Assembly: GCA_029972135.1 (NCBI GenBank) | Contig: CP124755.1 | Span: 3,053,501-3,117,500, forward strand | Reading direction: 5' to 3' | Length of the DNA: 64,000 bases | Source of the DNA: Candidatus Thiocaldithrix dubininis | GTDB taxonomy: Bacteria; Pseudomonadota; Gammaproteobacteria; Thiotrichales; Thiotrichaceae | Shown: piece by piece, positions 26,822-34,498 of the stretch | Numbering within the stretch: the stretch's first letter is position 1 | How the letters are laid out: each line of letters starts with the position of its first letter | The notes under the pieces: model-generated | The model's input: only the letters and a program-made list of their open reading frames with translations | What the model was told of the DNA's origin: nothing | Database searches by the model: none | Translations under genes and position numbers: made by a program

Positions 26822-28531
26822 TTACTTCGCAGGCACAGCGTAATAATTAAAGCCTTCGCCTAAATTACCGCTAGGTGGCGCTGGGTTCATAATATCTGTA
26901 TTAATCTCTGTCCCATCTGCCATAGTGGCAGGCGCAACAGGCGTCACCGTACGCGTAGTCGTGGTAGTTACCTTTCTAATATCAGTTTCACCATCAGCTT
27001 GTGGTGTAATGGTTACATCGGTTTCTTTTTCTGTAACTATAATTTCCTCATCAGGCAACTGTTCTTCCAAACTCATAGATTGATTCAAGGCTGCACTATT
27101 CGCAATTTCCACTGGCTTACCTTTAGGTGCAACCAAAGCATTGGCTTTAGGACGATAGGCGGGAGCAGTTTGTGTATTAGACGCTACGTCAGTGCTGGCA
27201 TTTAGGCGCGGTGCTTGGTTCATATAACCATTTAACGCCACGATGTCGCGTTCGTTTAACGTACCGGCGGCTTGGCGTAACGCAAAGCTATTTAGCAGTA
27301 AGTTATAACGAGAACTGGCATAGTTACGACGCGCAGAAAAGACTAAACGTAAGGAATTCAGCACATCCACAGCAGTACGCGTTCCCACTTCAAAGCCTGC
27401 CCGCGATGCTTCGGCAGCCGTTTCGGCGGCGGCTAACGCTTGGCGATTGGCTTCAATTTGTCCAATGCTACTTTGCATGGTTAAGAAAGCAGAGCGTACT
27501 TGTTGTTCAATTTGCCGATCTTGCAAAATATAACTTTGTTGCGCCGCGCGAAAATTATTTTGGGCTTCACGAACCTGTGAATCAATGTTGCCGCCATCGT
27601 ACAAATTAACTTTAGCTTCTACACCAACAGCAAAACCAATACCGGTTGAATCTGCATTCGATTTAGAGGAATCATTACGCTTACCACTATGCCCCGCATA
27701 AATACCGACCGTTGGCTTTTTACCCGCGCGTTGCACATCAATATTACGTTGGGCGGCTAACAAACCTTGTTGCCCAGCTTTTAATTGATAGCTACTTTGC
27801 TGAGCAATCGTTACCCATGAATTAATGTCATTTGGTGATGGCATGGTCATTGGCGTATTAGCATTCGGCGCATTTAAAGAGGTATAAAAACCACCCGTCA
27901 ACACTCGTAAAGATTCCCGCGCAATATCCAACTGTTGTAAAGCGGTTAATTCTTGGGATTGAGCGTTGGCATAACTGGCTTCTGACTCTTTCACATCAGT
28001 AATCGCCGATTTACCTGCATCAAAAAAGGCTTGTGCTTGCTCTAACTGACGCCCAATTGCCGCTTTTTCGGTTTGAGCAAACGATACGTTATCTTGTGCA
28101 ATCAAAACATTAAAATAAGCCTGAATCACTCGCATAATCAGCTCTTGACGTTTGGCTTCTAAATCCACTTGGGATTGCGCAATCAAGGCATCAATTTGCG
28201 AAATACTGGCATCCAACTGTTTATTATAAATAGATTTACTAGCCTGCACATTGTAACCCAGTGATAACGCATTCGACGACGCATTCACAGGATCCCATGT
28301 TTTGCTCATACTATCTTCTACAGAGCCAGAAGCATTTAATTGAGGTTTCAAATTGGCTAAAGCTTGCTGTTTTTTCTCGAGTGTCGCTAAATGAGAAGCT
28401 TCTTGCGCCTTAAATTGGGCATCATAGCCTTTAGCTTGTTGATAAACCTGCAATAAATTTTCGGCTTGAACCGTTTGGGATGCCGCCGCTAACGTCGATG
28501 CAATTAAGAGTGCAAGCGTCCGTAATTTCAT
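26822..28531 (-). CDS. tolC: TolC-family outer-membrane efflux channel
   Basis: The 569-residue precursor has a signal peptide (LRTLALLIASTLAAASQTVQA). Two homologous OEP repeats follow, with long coiled-coil regions (for example AQSQVDLEAKRQELIMRVIQ and NNFRAAQQSYILQDRQIEQQ) and the family motif AGTRTAVDVLNS-like GTRTAVDVLNSLRLV. About 110 extra residues after the channel domain are Thr- and acid-rich (EEQLPDEEIIVTEKETDVTI), longer than in E. coli TolC (493 residues). TolC forms the exit duct for tripartite efflux pumps and type I secretion. The gene follows the PCMT-like and rhodanese genes, a linkage common in gammaproteobacteria. No pump gene is adjacent. Confidence 0.92.
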   Translation of the reverse strand: MKLRTLALLIASTLAAASQTVQAENLLQVYQQAKGYDAQFKAQEASHLATLEKKQQALANLKPQLNASGSVEDSMSKTWDPVNASSNALSLGYNVQASKSIYNKQLDASISQIDALIAQSQVDLEAKRQELIMRVIQAYFNVLIAQDNVSFAQTEKAAIGRQLEQAQAFFDAGKSAITDVKESEASYANAQSQELTALQQLDIARESLRVLTGGFYTSLNAPNANTPMTMPSPNDINSWVTIAQQSSYQLKAGQQGLLAAQRNIDVQRAGKKPTVGIYAGHSGKRNDSSKSNADSTGIGFAVGVEAKVNLYDGGNIDSQVREAQNNFRAAQQSYILQDRQIEQQVRSAFLTMQSSIGQIEANRQALAAAETAAEASRAGFEVGTRTAVDVLNSLRLVFSARRNYASSRYNLLLNSFALRQAAGTLNERDIVALNGYMNQAPRLNASTDVASNTQTAPAYRPKANALVAPKGKPVEIANSAALNQSMSLEEQLPDEEIIVTEKETDVTITPQADGETDIRKVTTTTTRTVTPVAPATMADGTEINTDIMNPAPPSGNLGEGFNYYAVPAK

Positions 28532-28551
28532 AAAATGCGATCCTATAACTT

Positions 28552-28869
28552 TTAATAAAGGGGCATAGAGTGGTCAATTTCTCGCGCCCAACGATCAATT
28601 CCCCCGATCAGATTGACCGTATGAAAACCCTTTCGTTCCAGTAGATAACAGGCTTGGGCACTGCGTATACCATGATGACATATGACAATTACATCATGGC
28701 AGGGATTTAATTGATTAATGGTTTGTGGTAACCGTCCAAGCGGAATATGTTGCGAACCTTCCAGATGGGCTAACTCATATTCCCAGTCTTCACGTACATC
28801 AAGTAACTGTATCTGTGCCGGATTAACTTGCAACTGGGCTGCAAGTTCCGCCGGAGTCCACTGACGCAT
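28552..28869 (-). CDS. single-domain rhodanese-like sulfurtransferase
   Basis: The 105-residue protein is one rhodanese domain. It contains LLDVREDWEYELAHLEGSQH, with the CDC25-like loop arrangement, then IPLGRLP and the active-site loop VICHHGIRSAQA with the catalytic cysteine. It can carry a persulfide; the acceptor is unknown. It lies between the PCMT-like gene (2 bases away) and tolC (20 bases), so the three genes should be cotranscribed. Confidence 0.9.
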   Translation of the reverse strand: MRQWTPAELAAQLQVNPAQIQLLDVREDWEYELAHLEGSQHIPLGRLPQTINQLNPCHDVIVICHHGIRSAQACYLLERKGFHTVNLIGGIDRWAREIDHSMPLY

Positions 28870-28871
28870 GC

Positions 28872-29531
28872 TTAAAATGAAAAACCGGATGCCTGTGTAA
28901 CCCCTACTAAGGGTTTTACATAGGTATCAAACAAATTATTACGAACAAACACATCCTCAGCATTACGCGTAATCAACCATGCCTGCATATTAATACCCGT
29001 TCCCACAATCGCAAATAAACGCCCACCCATAGCTAATTGCTCTTGAAAACGCAGTAAATAAGCTTCGTTTGGTAATGAGCCCGTTAAGGCAATCACGTTA
29101 TACAAGGTATTGCCACTCCAAGTGCGCAGCGCATCGCCGGTATGTAACGCGTAATTGCGAATATTATTCGCTTTTAAACGTGTATCAGCTTGTGCGGTAA
29201 AATCATCATAAATATCCACGCTATCCACATAACGGCACATATGCGCTAAACAGGCGGTTACAAAGCCACTGCCCGTTCCCACTTCTAAACAGGTATCTTC
29301 TGGTTGTACGTTTAACGATTGAATCATGCGCGCTTCTAAACGCGGCGGCATCATAAACTCGCCACTGCCTAGCGGAATTTCCATATCCACAAACGCCAGC
29401 GCTTGATGGGCAGTCGGTACAAAACATTCACGACGTACAAATCCAAAAGTCGCCAGTACGGCTTCATCCAGCACACTCCACGGGCGAATTTGTTGTTCAA
29501 TCATATTAAAGCGGGCATGTTCAAGATTCAT
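28872..29531 (-). CDS. protein-L-isoaspartate O-methyltransferase-like protein
   Basis: The 219-residue protein begins MNLEHARFNMIEQQIRPWSV and has the SAM-binding glycine-rich motif CLEVGTGSGFVTACLAH and the PCMT-like region PRREC-FVPTAHQ (written here with its break). Compared with E. coli Pcm the substrate-binding Ser/Thr region is altered (GSGEFMMPPRLEARMIQ). This matches the divergent PCMT-like proteins found upstream of tolC in many Proteobacteria, whose substrate is unsettled. It is the first gene of the three-gene operon. Confidence 0.88.
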   Translation of the reverse strand: MNLEHARFNMIEQQIRPWSVLDEAVLATFGFVRRECFVPTAHQALAFVDMEIPLGSGEFMMPPRLEARMIQSLNVQPEDTCLEVGTGSGFVTACLAHMCRYVDSVDIYDDFTAQADTRLKANNIRNYALHTGDALRTWSGNTLYNVIALTGSLPNEAYLLRFQEQLAMGGRLFAIVGTGINMQAWLITRNAEDVFVRNNLFDTYVKPLVGVTQASGFSF

Positions 29532-29647
29532 GTATAAGCTCCAGCAATAGAGGCGATTAAGAGTACGGATTCATAAGCTGCACGGCATTATACCCAATAA
29601 CGCCCTACTGCATAATATGCACTTAATCTTCGTGTATTCGTCGTGCC

Positions 29648-31072
29648 TTAAAATTGCTTATCTAATTGTTTAGCTTGCGTTTCTGTGCGGCGAATATCGG
29701 CTGCCACTGCTTGTAAACGCGCCATCGTTGCGGCGGGTGTACCGGGCAAGCGTGAGGCCTGATCTAAGGCGGCTTGGGCGTGGCGATATTCGCCCATGCG
29801 TAAACTGCGTTCGGCTGCACTGATATAGGCATCCGCTGTATAGCCCGCTTGTTCAGCAATCCGTTGACGGGTTTCTAAAAATTCTAAACTGGTGGTTTCT
29901 GTTAAACGCACACGGTTAAGCACTTGCCACGCTTGTGCAATTTTATTATCAGCCGCCAAGGCTTCCGCCAACAAAACCGCTGCCGCTTCGTTATTCGGTT
30001 GTGCACTGGCTAACGGCTGTAACAAGGCAATAGTTTCTGTATATAAACCGCTTAAATTCAAGGCTTGTGCACGGGCTAACTCTACTGCGCTGGGTTGGTT
30101 TTGATTACCTAAGGCTTGTAACGCCATGCGCCCATTATTGGCTTTTAAAGCACGCACAGCTTGCGCGTAATGCTGTACATTGCCGTCACCGTGTACCTGA
30201 CCCCCGCCCGGACTTAATACCCGTAGCTTTTCCCGCGCATATTCATAGTCTAAGCTGGTTTGTGTGCCACGATTGCCCAATTGATTAGCACGACTACGTG
30301 TATCGCTAATACGGTCAATGGTTAAAGGATGCGTGCGTAAATATTGGGTTAAATCGCCATAGGTATCAATCGTGCGCCGATCTAGCTTCTCTAAGAAATA
30401 CGGCATAGCTTTAGGGTCAAAGCCAGCGCTGGCTAAGGTATTTAATCCCAAGCGATCCGCTTCAGATTCTGCTTGCTGGCTATAAATTAATTGCTTTTGC
30501 GCTTGGACTGCCATTGTCCCCGTAATAATAGCTTGAGCCGCTTCTGAGCTTTTAGTAGCCGCTGCTGCCCCGGCTAAGACTCCAATTCCGGTCAATAAAG
30601 GGCTATTTTTTGAATTGGCCATCATACGCGCAATATGGCGTTGAGTGACGTGGGCAATTTCATGCGCAATAACAGCGGCTAATTCACTTTCTGATTCAGA
30701 ATTAACGATTAAACCCGAATTAATTACTACTATTCCGCCGGGCATGGCATAAGCATTGACTTCAGGATTTTTCTCAATCAGGAAATAATAGGTGCCCCCG
30801 CCTGCGTGTGCGGCTAAGCGTTGCCCTAAATTCTGAATCCAATCGGTTAGTTCTGGGTCTTCAACCATAGGCTGCTTACCCCGCAACTCACGCACTAGTT
30901 TTAAACCTAATGCGCGTTCTGTGGTGGTATTCAAACTGGCGTTGGCAGGCGAACCTAAATCTGGCACACGATAAGTTGGCTCTTCTAATTTTAATTCTTC
31001 CGCCATAACCAATGGGCTTAAACACAGGCTAGCCACCATTAAACTAGATAAACAACTTTTTACAACAGGCAT
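29648..31072 (-). CDS. bepA: periplasmic M48 metalloprotease/chaperone BepA (YfgC)
   Basis: BepA monitors assembly of outer-membrane proteins such as LptD and the BAM complex and degrades stalled forms. The 474-residue protein has a signal peptide (LMVASLCLSPLVMA) and the zinc motif VIAHEIAHVTQRHIARM, with the third ligand in QAESEADRLGL. The conserved THPLTIDRISDTR and a C-terminal TPR-like region of about 200 residues rich in Ala and Leu follow. The ATG at 31072 gives a good signal peptide; a TTG at 31099 would lengthen it without benefit. It sits between the tolC operon and the pilus-like locus. Confidence 0.92.
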   Translation of the reverse strand: MPVVKSCLSSLMVASLCLSPLVMAEELKLEEPTYRVPDLGSPANASLNTTTERALGLKLVRELRGKQPMVEDPELTDWIQNLGQRLAAHAGGGTYYFLIEKNPEVNAYAMPGGIVVINSGLIVNSESESELAAVIAHEIAHVTQRHIARMMANSKNSPLLTGIGVLAGAAAATKSSEAAQAIITGTMAVQAQKQLIYSQQAESEADRLGLNTLASAGFDPKAMPYFLEKLDRRTIDTYGDLTQYLRTHPLTIDRISDTRSRANQLGNRGTQTSLDYEYAREKLRVLSPGGGQVHGDGNVQHYAQAVRALKANNGRMALQALGNQNQPSAVELARAQALNLSGLYTETIALLQPLASAQPNNEAAAVLLAEALAADNKIAQAWQVLNRVRLTETTSLEFLETRQRIAEQAGYTADAYISAAERSLRMGEYRHAQAALDQASRLPGTPAATMARLQAVAADIRRTETQAKQLDKQF

Positions 31073-31151
31073 CGTTATCACGCATTTAGCTAATTTCAAT
31101 GCTTTAACTATAGTGAGCTGCCTTCAGAAAGCAATTAACTTTCAGCAAGTT

Positions 31152-31796
31152 TTACAAAGCTGTAGCTGTAAAAGTTAGCGTGCCTGAATAAGTACCGGCA
31201 CTTAAACCGCTAGTGCTGGGTACGTAATTAAATGTCCAGTTCGCACTACGCTGTGTGACTAATGTTCCACCAATACTACTACCGCCGCCCACTACATTTA
31301 CGCTAGCACTCGTACCACTATCAGGGATTACAGGTGCAGGTAAATTGCTGTCGGAAGAACTAATCTTGATATCCGAAAAGGGAATCGTTTCAGACCCTTT
31401 CGCTAATGCATTGGTAACAGTGGTTTTGAGATTAATTTGTCCCGCATTGCTGCGGACTTCAACTGGCAAACTAACGCTCGTGCTGCCATTTATAACAGGT
31501 GCAGTTCCATTCCAACTAAAGGCTTGGTTATTACCATTGGTAACACCACTGGGCAGTTGCGTGGTGGTAGCGGTCAACACCACTTCATTCACGGTACTAT
31601 CAGCATTCGGATAAGCACCATCACCTATCCGAAAAAAGATAAATTTCCCCACCGTCAGATTGAAATCTAAATAAACGGTGGCAGAAACCGATTGATTAGG
31701 CGTGATATTAGGGGCTGTTGTAATGCGTTTATCCGCCCCACTTAGTGCCGATAAACTGCAAAGCACAACCCCCACAATAGCTTGAACAGCTTTCAT
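31152..31796 (-). CDS. pilin-like subunit C of the chaperone-usher-like locus
   Basis: The 214-residue protein has a signal peptide (MKAVQAIVGVVLCSLSALSG) and an all-beta, Ser/Thr/Asn-rich body. It shares with subunit A (33764) the pattern LTVGKFIFFRIG, then VNEVVLT and GNNQAFSWNGTAPVI. It ends SAGTYSGTLTFTATAL, an alternating hydrophobic last strand like those of chaperone-usher pilins. No cysteine pair is present in the mature part. The start overlaps the chaperone stop by 4 bases (ATGA). Probably a structural subunit donated to the chaperone before assembly; its rank as major or minor is unknown. Confidence 0.65.
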   Translation of the reverse strand: MKAVQAIVGVVLCSLSALSGADKRITTAPNITPNQSVSATVYLDFNLTVGKFIFFRIGDGAYPNADSTVNEVVLTATTTQLPSGVTNGNNQAFSWNGTAPVINGSTSVSLPVEVRSNAGQINLKTTVTNALAKGSETIPFSDIKISSSDSNLPAPVIPDSGTSASVNVVGGGSSIGGTLVTQRSANWTFNYVPSTSGLSAGTYSGTLTFTATAL

Positions 31797-32608
31797 TTAA
31801 ACTGTGCATCAACTTTGAAACTACCCAATTCCCAATCTAAAGTACCCGCCGTCGTTAGCGGAAAAGCCAAAGCTGCCGCTTTACTACCTTTCGCCGTGGC
31901 GGTAAGCGCTAACGTACGGGTTTGACCGGGTAAAATGGGTGTGCCATCAGGATTTAATTCCAAGCTATTCCCCTGTGCATCCGTGGCTTCTAAACTGCCT
32001 TGCAAGCGCCCATGAGCATTACCTTGATTTGCCACCACTACCACTGGGGTACGTTTACCTTGAATATTTTTAACCGCCACTTGCGTCATTTTTAACTGGG
32101 GTTGTGCGCCATTTAATGCCACATAAACAGCAACGGCAATCCGTCCACTAACGGGCAAACTTAAGCTTGCGCCCCCTGATTTTAAAATGGTTTGATGCGC
32201 GGGCTCGATACCTTCAACGGCCAACATAAAACGGCATTCGGTTTGCGGCGCATCGGCTGGAATATCAATTTGAAACCGAAAATTCTTCTTGCTCTTAGGT
32301 GCTAAACGAATGCTATCACGCTCTAAAGTTACCCATTCACGACAACTATTCGGGCGTAATGCGTCATAATAAGTTACTTGCCCATTCGCCGCTAAATCCC
32401 AATCTAAGGTGCGTAACCCGATATCCGTCGCACTACTGCCCACATTTTGTAGTTCAATGGATTGTGCAATACGTTTGCCACTATCACCGGCGACTTCAAA
32501 ACGTGAAGGTGTCACTGCAATCTCAAACGGTGCTGCTATACTTGAGGTTGCCGTCACACTCGCTGTTAACAATAGGGCAGCCAGACAACATTTTTTTATA
32601 ATTTTCAC
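31793..32608 (-). CDS. PapD-like periplasmic chaperone
   Basis: The 271-residue protein has a signal peptide ending near SSIAA. Two immunoglobulin-like parts follow. The first has FEIAVTPSRFEVAG, SIELQNVGSSATDIGLRTLDW and KKNFRFQIDIPADAPQTECRFMLAVEG; the second has SGRIAVAVYVALNG and VVVANQGNAHGRLQG. This is the organisation of pilus chaperones, which cap subunits in the periplasm, though sequence identity to classical PapD/FimC appears low. The gene starts with GTG overlapping the stop of the preceding gene (TAGTG) behind an AGAGGC site. The subunit gene 31152 follows by overlap, so the cluster is tightly coupled. Confidence 0.75.
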   Translation of the reverse strand: MKIIKKCCLAALLLTASVTATSSIAAPFEIAVTPSRFEVAGDSGKRIAQSIELQNVGSSATDIGLRTLDWDLAANGQVTYYDALRPNSCREWVTLERDSIRLAPKSKKNFRFQIDIPADAPQTECRFMLAVEGIEPAHQTILKSGGASLSLPVSGRIAVAVYVALNGAQPQLKMTQVAVKNIQGKRTPVVVVANQGNAHGRLQGSLEATDAQGNSLELNPDGTPILPGQTRTLALTATAKGSKAAALAFPLTTAGTLDWELGSFKVDAQFK

Positions 32609-33090
32609 TAAATTGCCTCTATTTCAAAATAAGATTCAAAACCAAAGTTGTTACTATTGGATTTCAGCAAATTTAAATTAACAATACTGGTTAAATTCAA
32701 ATGCGCGGTAAACCAAGGTTCATCAATTTGCCCTGACCACACTAGCTTACGCTCCCCCGCATAAGCACTGCCATCTGCTAATTTGCCATCGCTAACCCAT
32801 TGTACTTGCACGCCATGACTGTCTAACAAACCGGGAATTAATGCAGGTATGACATAATAAATGCGTGCTTGTTGACCGACATAGGATGCCGTATTCAACC
32901 TGTAAGTAACCTGACCGAAGCGCATAATGGCTTGTTGCGGATTCACTGAATCACTAAACAATTGTCCCGTTTCACTAAATACTTGCGCTTGGACTTCGCT
33001 TAACGGTGAAGCGCTATCGTCTAAACGTTCAGCCGCCAATACGGGTAAACTCAATAAGCAAGCTAACAACACATGCAGAATCAGTTTCAT
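32608..33090 (-). CDS. small exported protein of the chaperone-usher-like locus
   Basis: The 160-residue precursor has a signal peptide (LHVLLACLLSLPVLA) and a beta-rich mature part with FGQVTYRLNTASYVGQQARIYYVIPA and a C-terminal NLNLLKSNSNNFGFESYFEIEAI. I do not recognise a family. Its size, export signal and overlap with both neighbours (ATGA with subunit B, TAGTG with the chaperone) suggest a minor subunit, tip or initiator component. That role is inference from position. Confidence 0.6.
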   Translation of the reverse strand: MKLILHVLLACLLSLPVLAAERLDDSASPLSEVQAQVFSETGQLFSDSVNPQQAIMRFGQVTYRLNTASYVGQQARIYYVIPALIPGLLDSHGVQVQWVSDGKLADGSAYAGERKLVWSGQIDEPWFTAHLNLTSIVNLNLLKSNSNNFGFESYFEIEAI

Positions 33091-33743
33091 AGAATGGTCG
33101 CCGTATAGGTAACACGCCCGGTATAGCGCCCCGCAGGGTAAATCGTCGAGGCGTTATAATGAAAAATTAGACTGTTTGAGACGGTAGGACTACCGCCTCT
33201 GTACCCAGCATACGAAAGATTTTGTGTACCGTTATTCACAAACGTGCCACTTTTTACATCGGTCACTAAACTATTGGCATCCGTACCGTTGCCATAGGCT
33301 ACCCAACTGATCGTATTAAATGGAATGACGGTTGACCCACAACCCGAGCCTGATACGCAAGTTAAACCTACAGGCGTGGTAGCGGTAACTTTAACATCTA
33401 CAAAGTTACTAGATGCACGCGAAGTCATCGTCGCACTAAAAATAATGGGTACGCCCCCAGTGGGTGAAGTGCTTGGCGTGTCACTGCTGGGCGTCCCTTG
33501 TACACTGGTATTATTCGGTGCAACCAAGGCATTAGAAACATCAAAGTTAACGCTATTCACATTGCCGGTTGTGGTTGAACCCACCTGTAAAGAAATGGCT
33601 TGGGGGCTACTTATAGAACCCCACGTTAAAATAGCATGGGCCGATAATGAATATCCGCCCATACTTAATAACAGCAGGGCTATCCCTAAACGCCAACGGG
33701 CGTTGTGCCAGTGTGTCGTATTATCAGTAATAGCCCCCTGCAT
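33087..33743 (-). CDS. pilin-like subunit B of the chaperone-usher-like locus
   Basis: The 218-residue precursor has a signal peptide (GIALLLLSMGGYSLSAHA) and a beta-rich body. It shows ISLQVGSTTTGNVNSVNFDV, which lines up with the ILLRVG...VDELTF and FFRIG...VNEVVL segments of the other two subunits. A cysteine pair (LTCVSGSGCG) lies in the middle. The C-terminal strand AGRYTGRVTYTATIL is typical of pilins. The ATG is preceded by AGAAGGA, and the gene starts 20 bases after subunit A. Confidence 0.65.
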   Translation of the reverse strand: MQGAITDNTTHWHNARWRLGIALLLLSMGGYSLSAHAILTWGSISSPQAISLQVGSTTTGNVNSVNFDVSNALVAPNNTSVQGTPSSDTPSTSPTGGVPIIFSATMTSRASSNFVDVKVTATTPVGLTCVSGSGCGSTVIPFNTISWVAYGNGTDANSLVTDVKSGTFVNNGTQNLSYAGYRGGSPTVSNSLIFHYNASTIYPAGRYTGRVTYTATIL

Positions 33744-33763
33744 ATATTTTCCTTCTAAATTAA

Positions 33764-34390
33764 TTACAGCGTAGTGGCTGTGTAAGTAGTTGTTTGTTTA
33801 TGTGTACCTGCCGCCGCTTTAGCTAAAGCTGTGCCTTTGATGGAGTAAGTCCAAGTAGAGGACACCAACGTATTTTTTGGAATAGAGGTAGACCCAGAAC
33901 ACGCTGTATTTGCACCCGGATGCGCTAACGTATTCGCGCCCCCGTTGGCAACTTCCACATCAGTCGAGGTTAAGCCATTCGCAGTTTGAAACATTTGATC
34001 CGCCACCGTTGCACAACTTAAGGTTGCGCCACCTAAATTATTCGTCCAACTAAACGCAGATAAAGTTTGACCAGCGACATCAGCAAAGGTTGGCGCATTA
34101 CCATCCCAACTAGCTGATTGGCTATTGCCATCGACTAAACCACCGGTAGGCATAGTGACAATACTCGGTGTGCCATTAAAGGTTAATTCATCAACTGTTG
34201 TACCTGCTGTTCCAACCCGTAACAAAATCATTTTAGGAATATTTACGGTAACCTTAGCTTTAGCGGTCGCACTAACCGTACCTGTACCCGCCGCGTTATA
34301 CCCGTAAGTACTTTCCGCTTGCGCTACATGCATTAAAGCAGCCGCAGAGGACACTAAAGCCACGGCTAATAATTTCATAGAGAATTTCAT
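33764..34390 (-). CDS. pilin-like subunit A of the chaperone-usher-like locus
   Basis: The 208-residue precursor starts at an ATG behind AAGAGG and has a signal peptide (MKFSMKLLAVALVSSAAALMHVAQA). The mature protein has TVNIPKMILLRVGTAGTTVD and GNSQSASWDGNAPTF, recognisably related to subunit C. It has two cysteines (ATLSCATV and NTACSGS) that may form a disulfide, and the final strand AAGTHKQTTTYTATTL. It is the first subunit gene after the barrel gene, with a strong ribosome-binding site, so it may be the main structural subunit. That ranking is inference. Confidence 0.65.
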   Translation of the reverse strand: MKFSMKLLAVALVSSAAALMHVAQAESTYGYNAAGTGTVSATAKAKVTVNIPKMILLRVGTAGTTVDELTFNGTPSIVTMPTGGLVDGNSQSASWDGNAPTFADVAGQTLSAFSWTNNLGGATLSCATVADQMFQTANGLTSTDVEVANGGANTLAHPGANTACSGSTSIPKNTLVSSTWTYSIKGTALAKAAAGTHKQTTTYTATTL

Positions 34391-34455
34391 GTCGAACCTC
34401 TTATTGTTATATACATTGAGACGTGGACATTTCACTTGGGGTTGATGCCACGTTT

Positions 34456-34486
34456 ACAGCAGTTTTAAAACCACAACCCCTGCTGT
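34456..34486 (-). promoter_or_regulatory. hairpin between the barrel gene and subunit A
   Basis: ACAGCAG and CTGCTGT form a 7-bp stem with a 17-nt loop in the 108-bp gap. It has no U tract. It could be an mRNA processing or attenuation element that sets subunit levels apart from barrel levels, as in other pilus operons, but this is speculative. Confidence 0.3.
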
Positions 34487-34498
34487 TTAAGGTTGTTA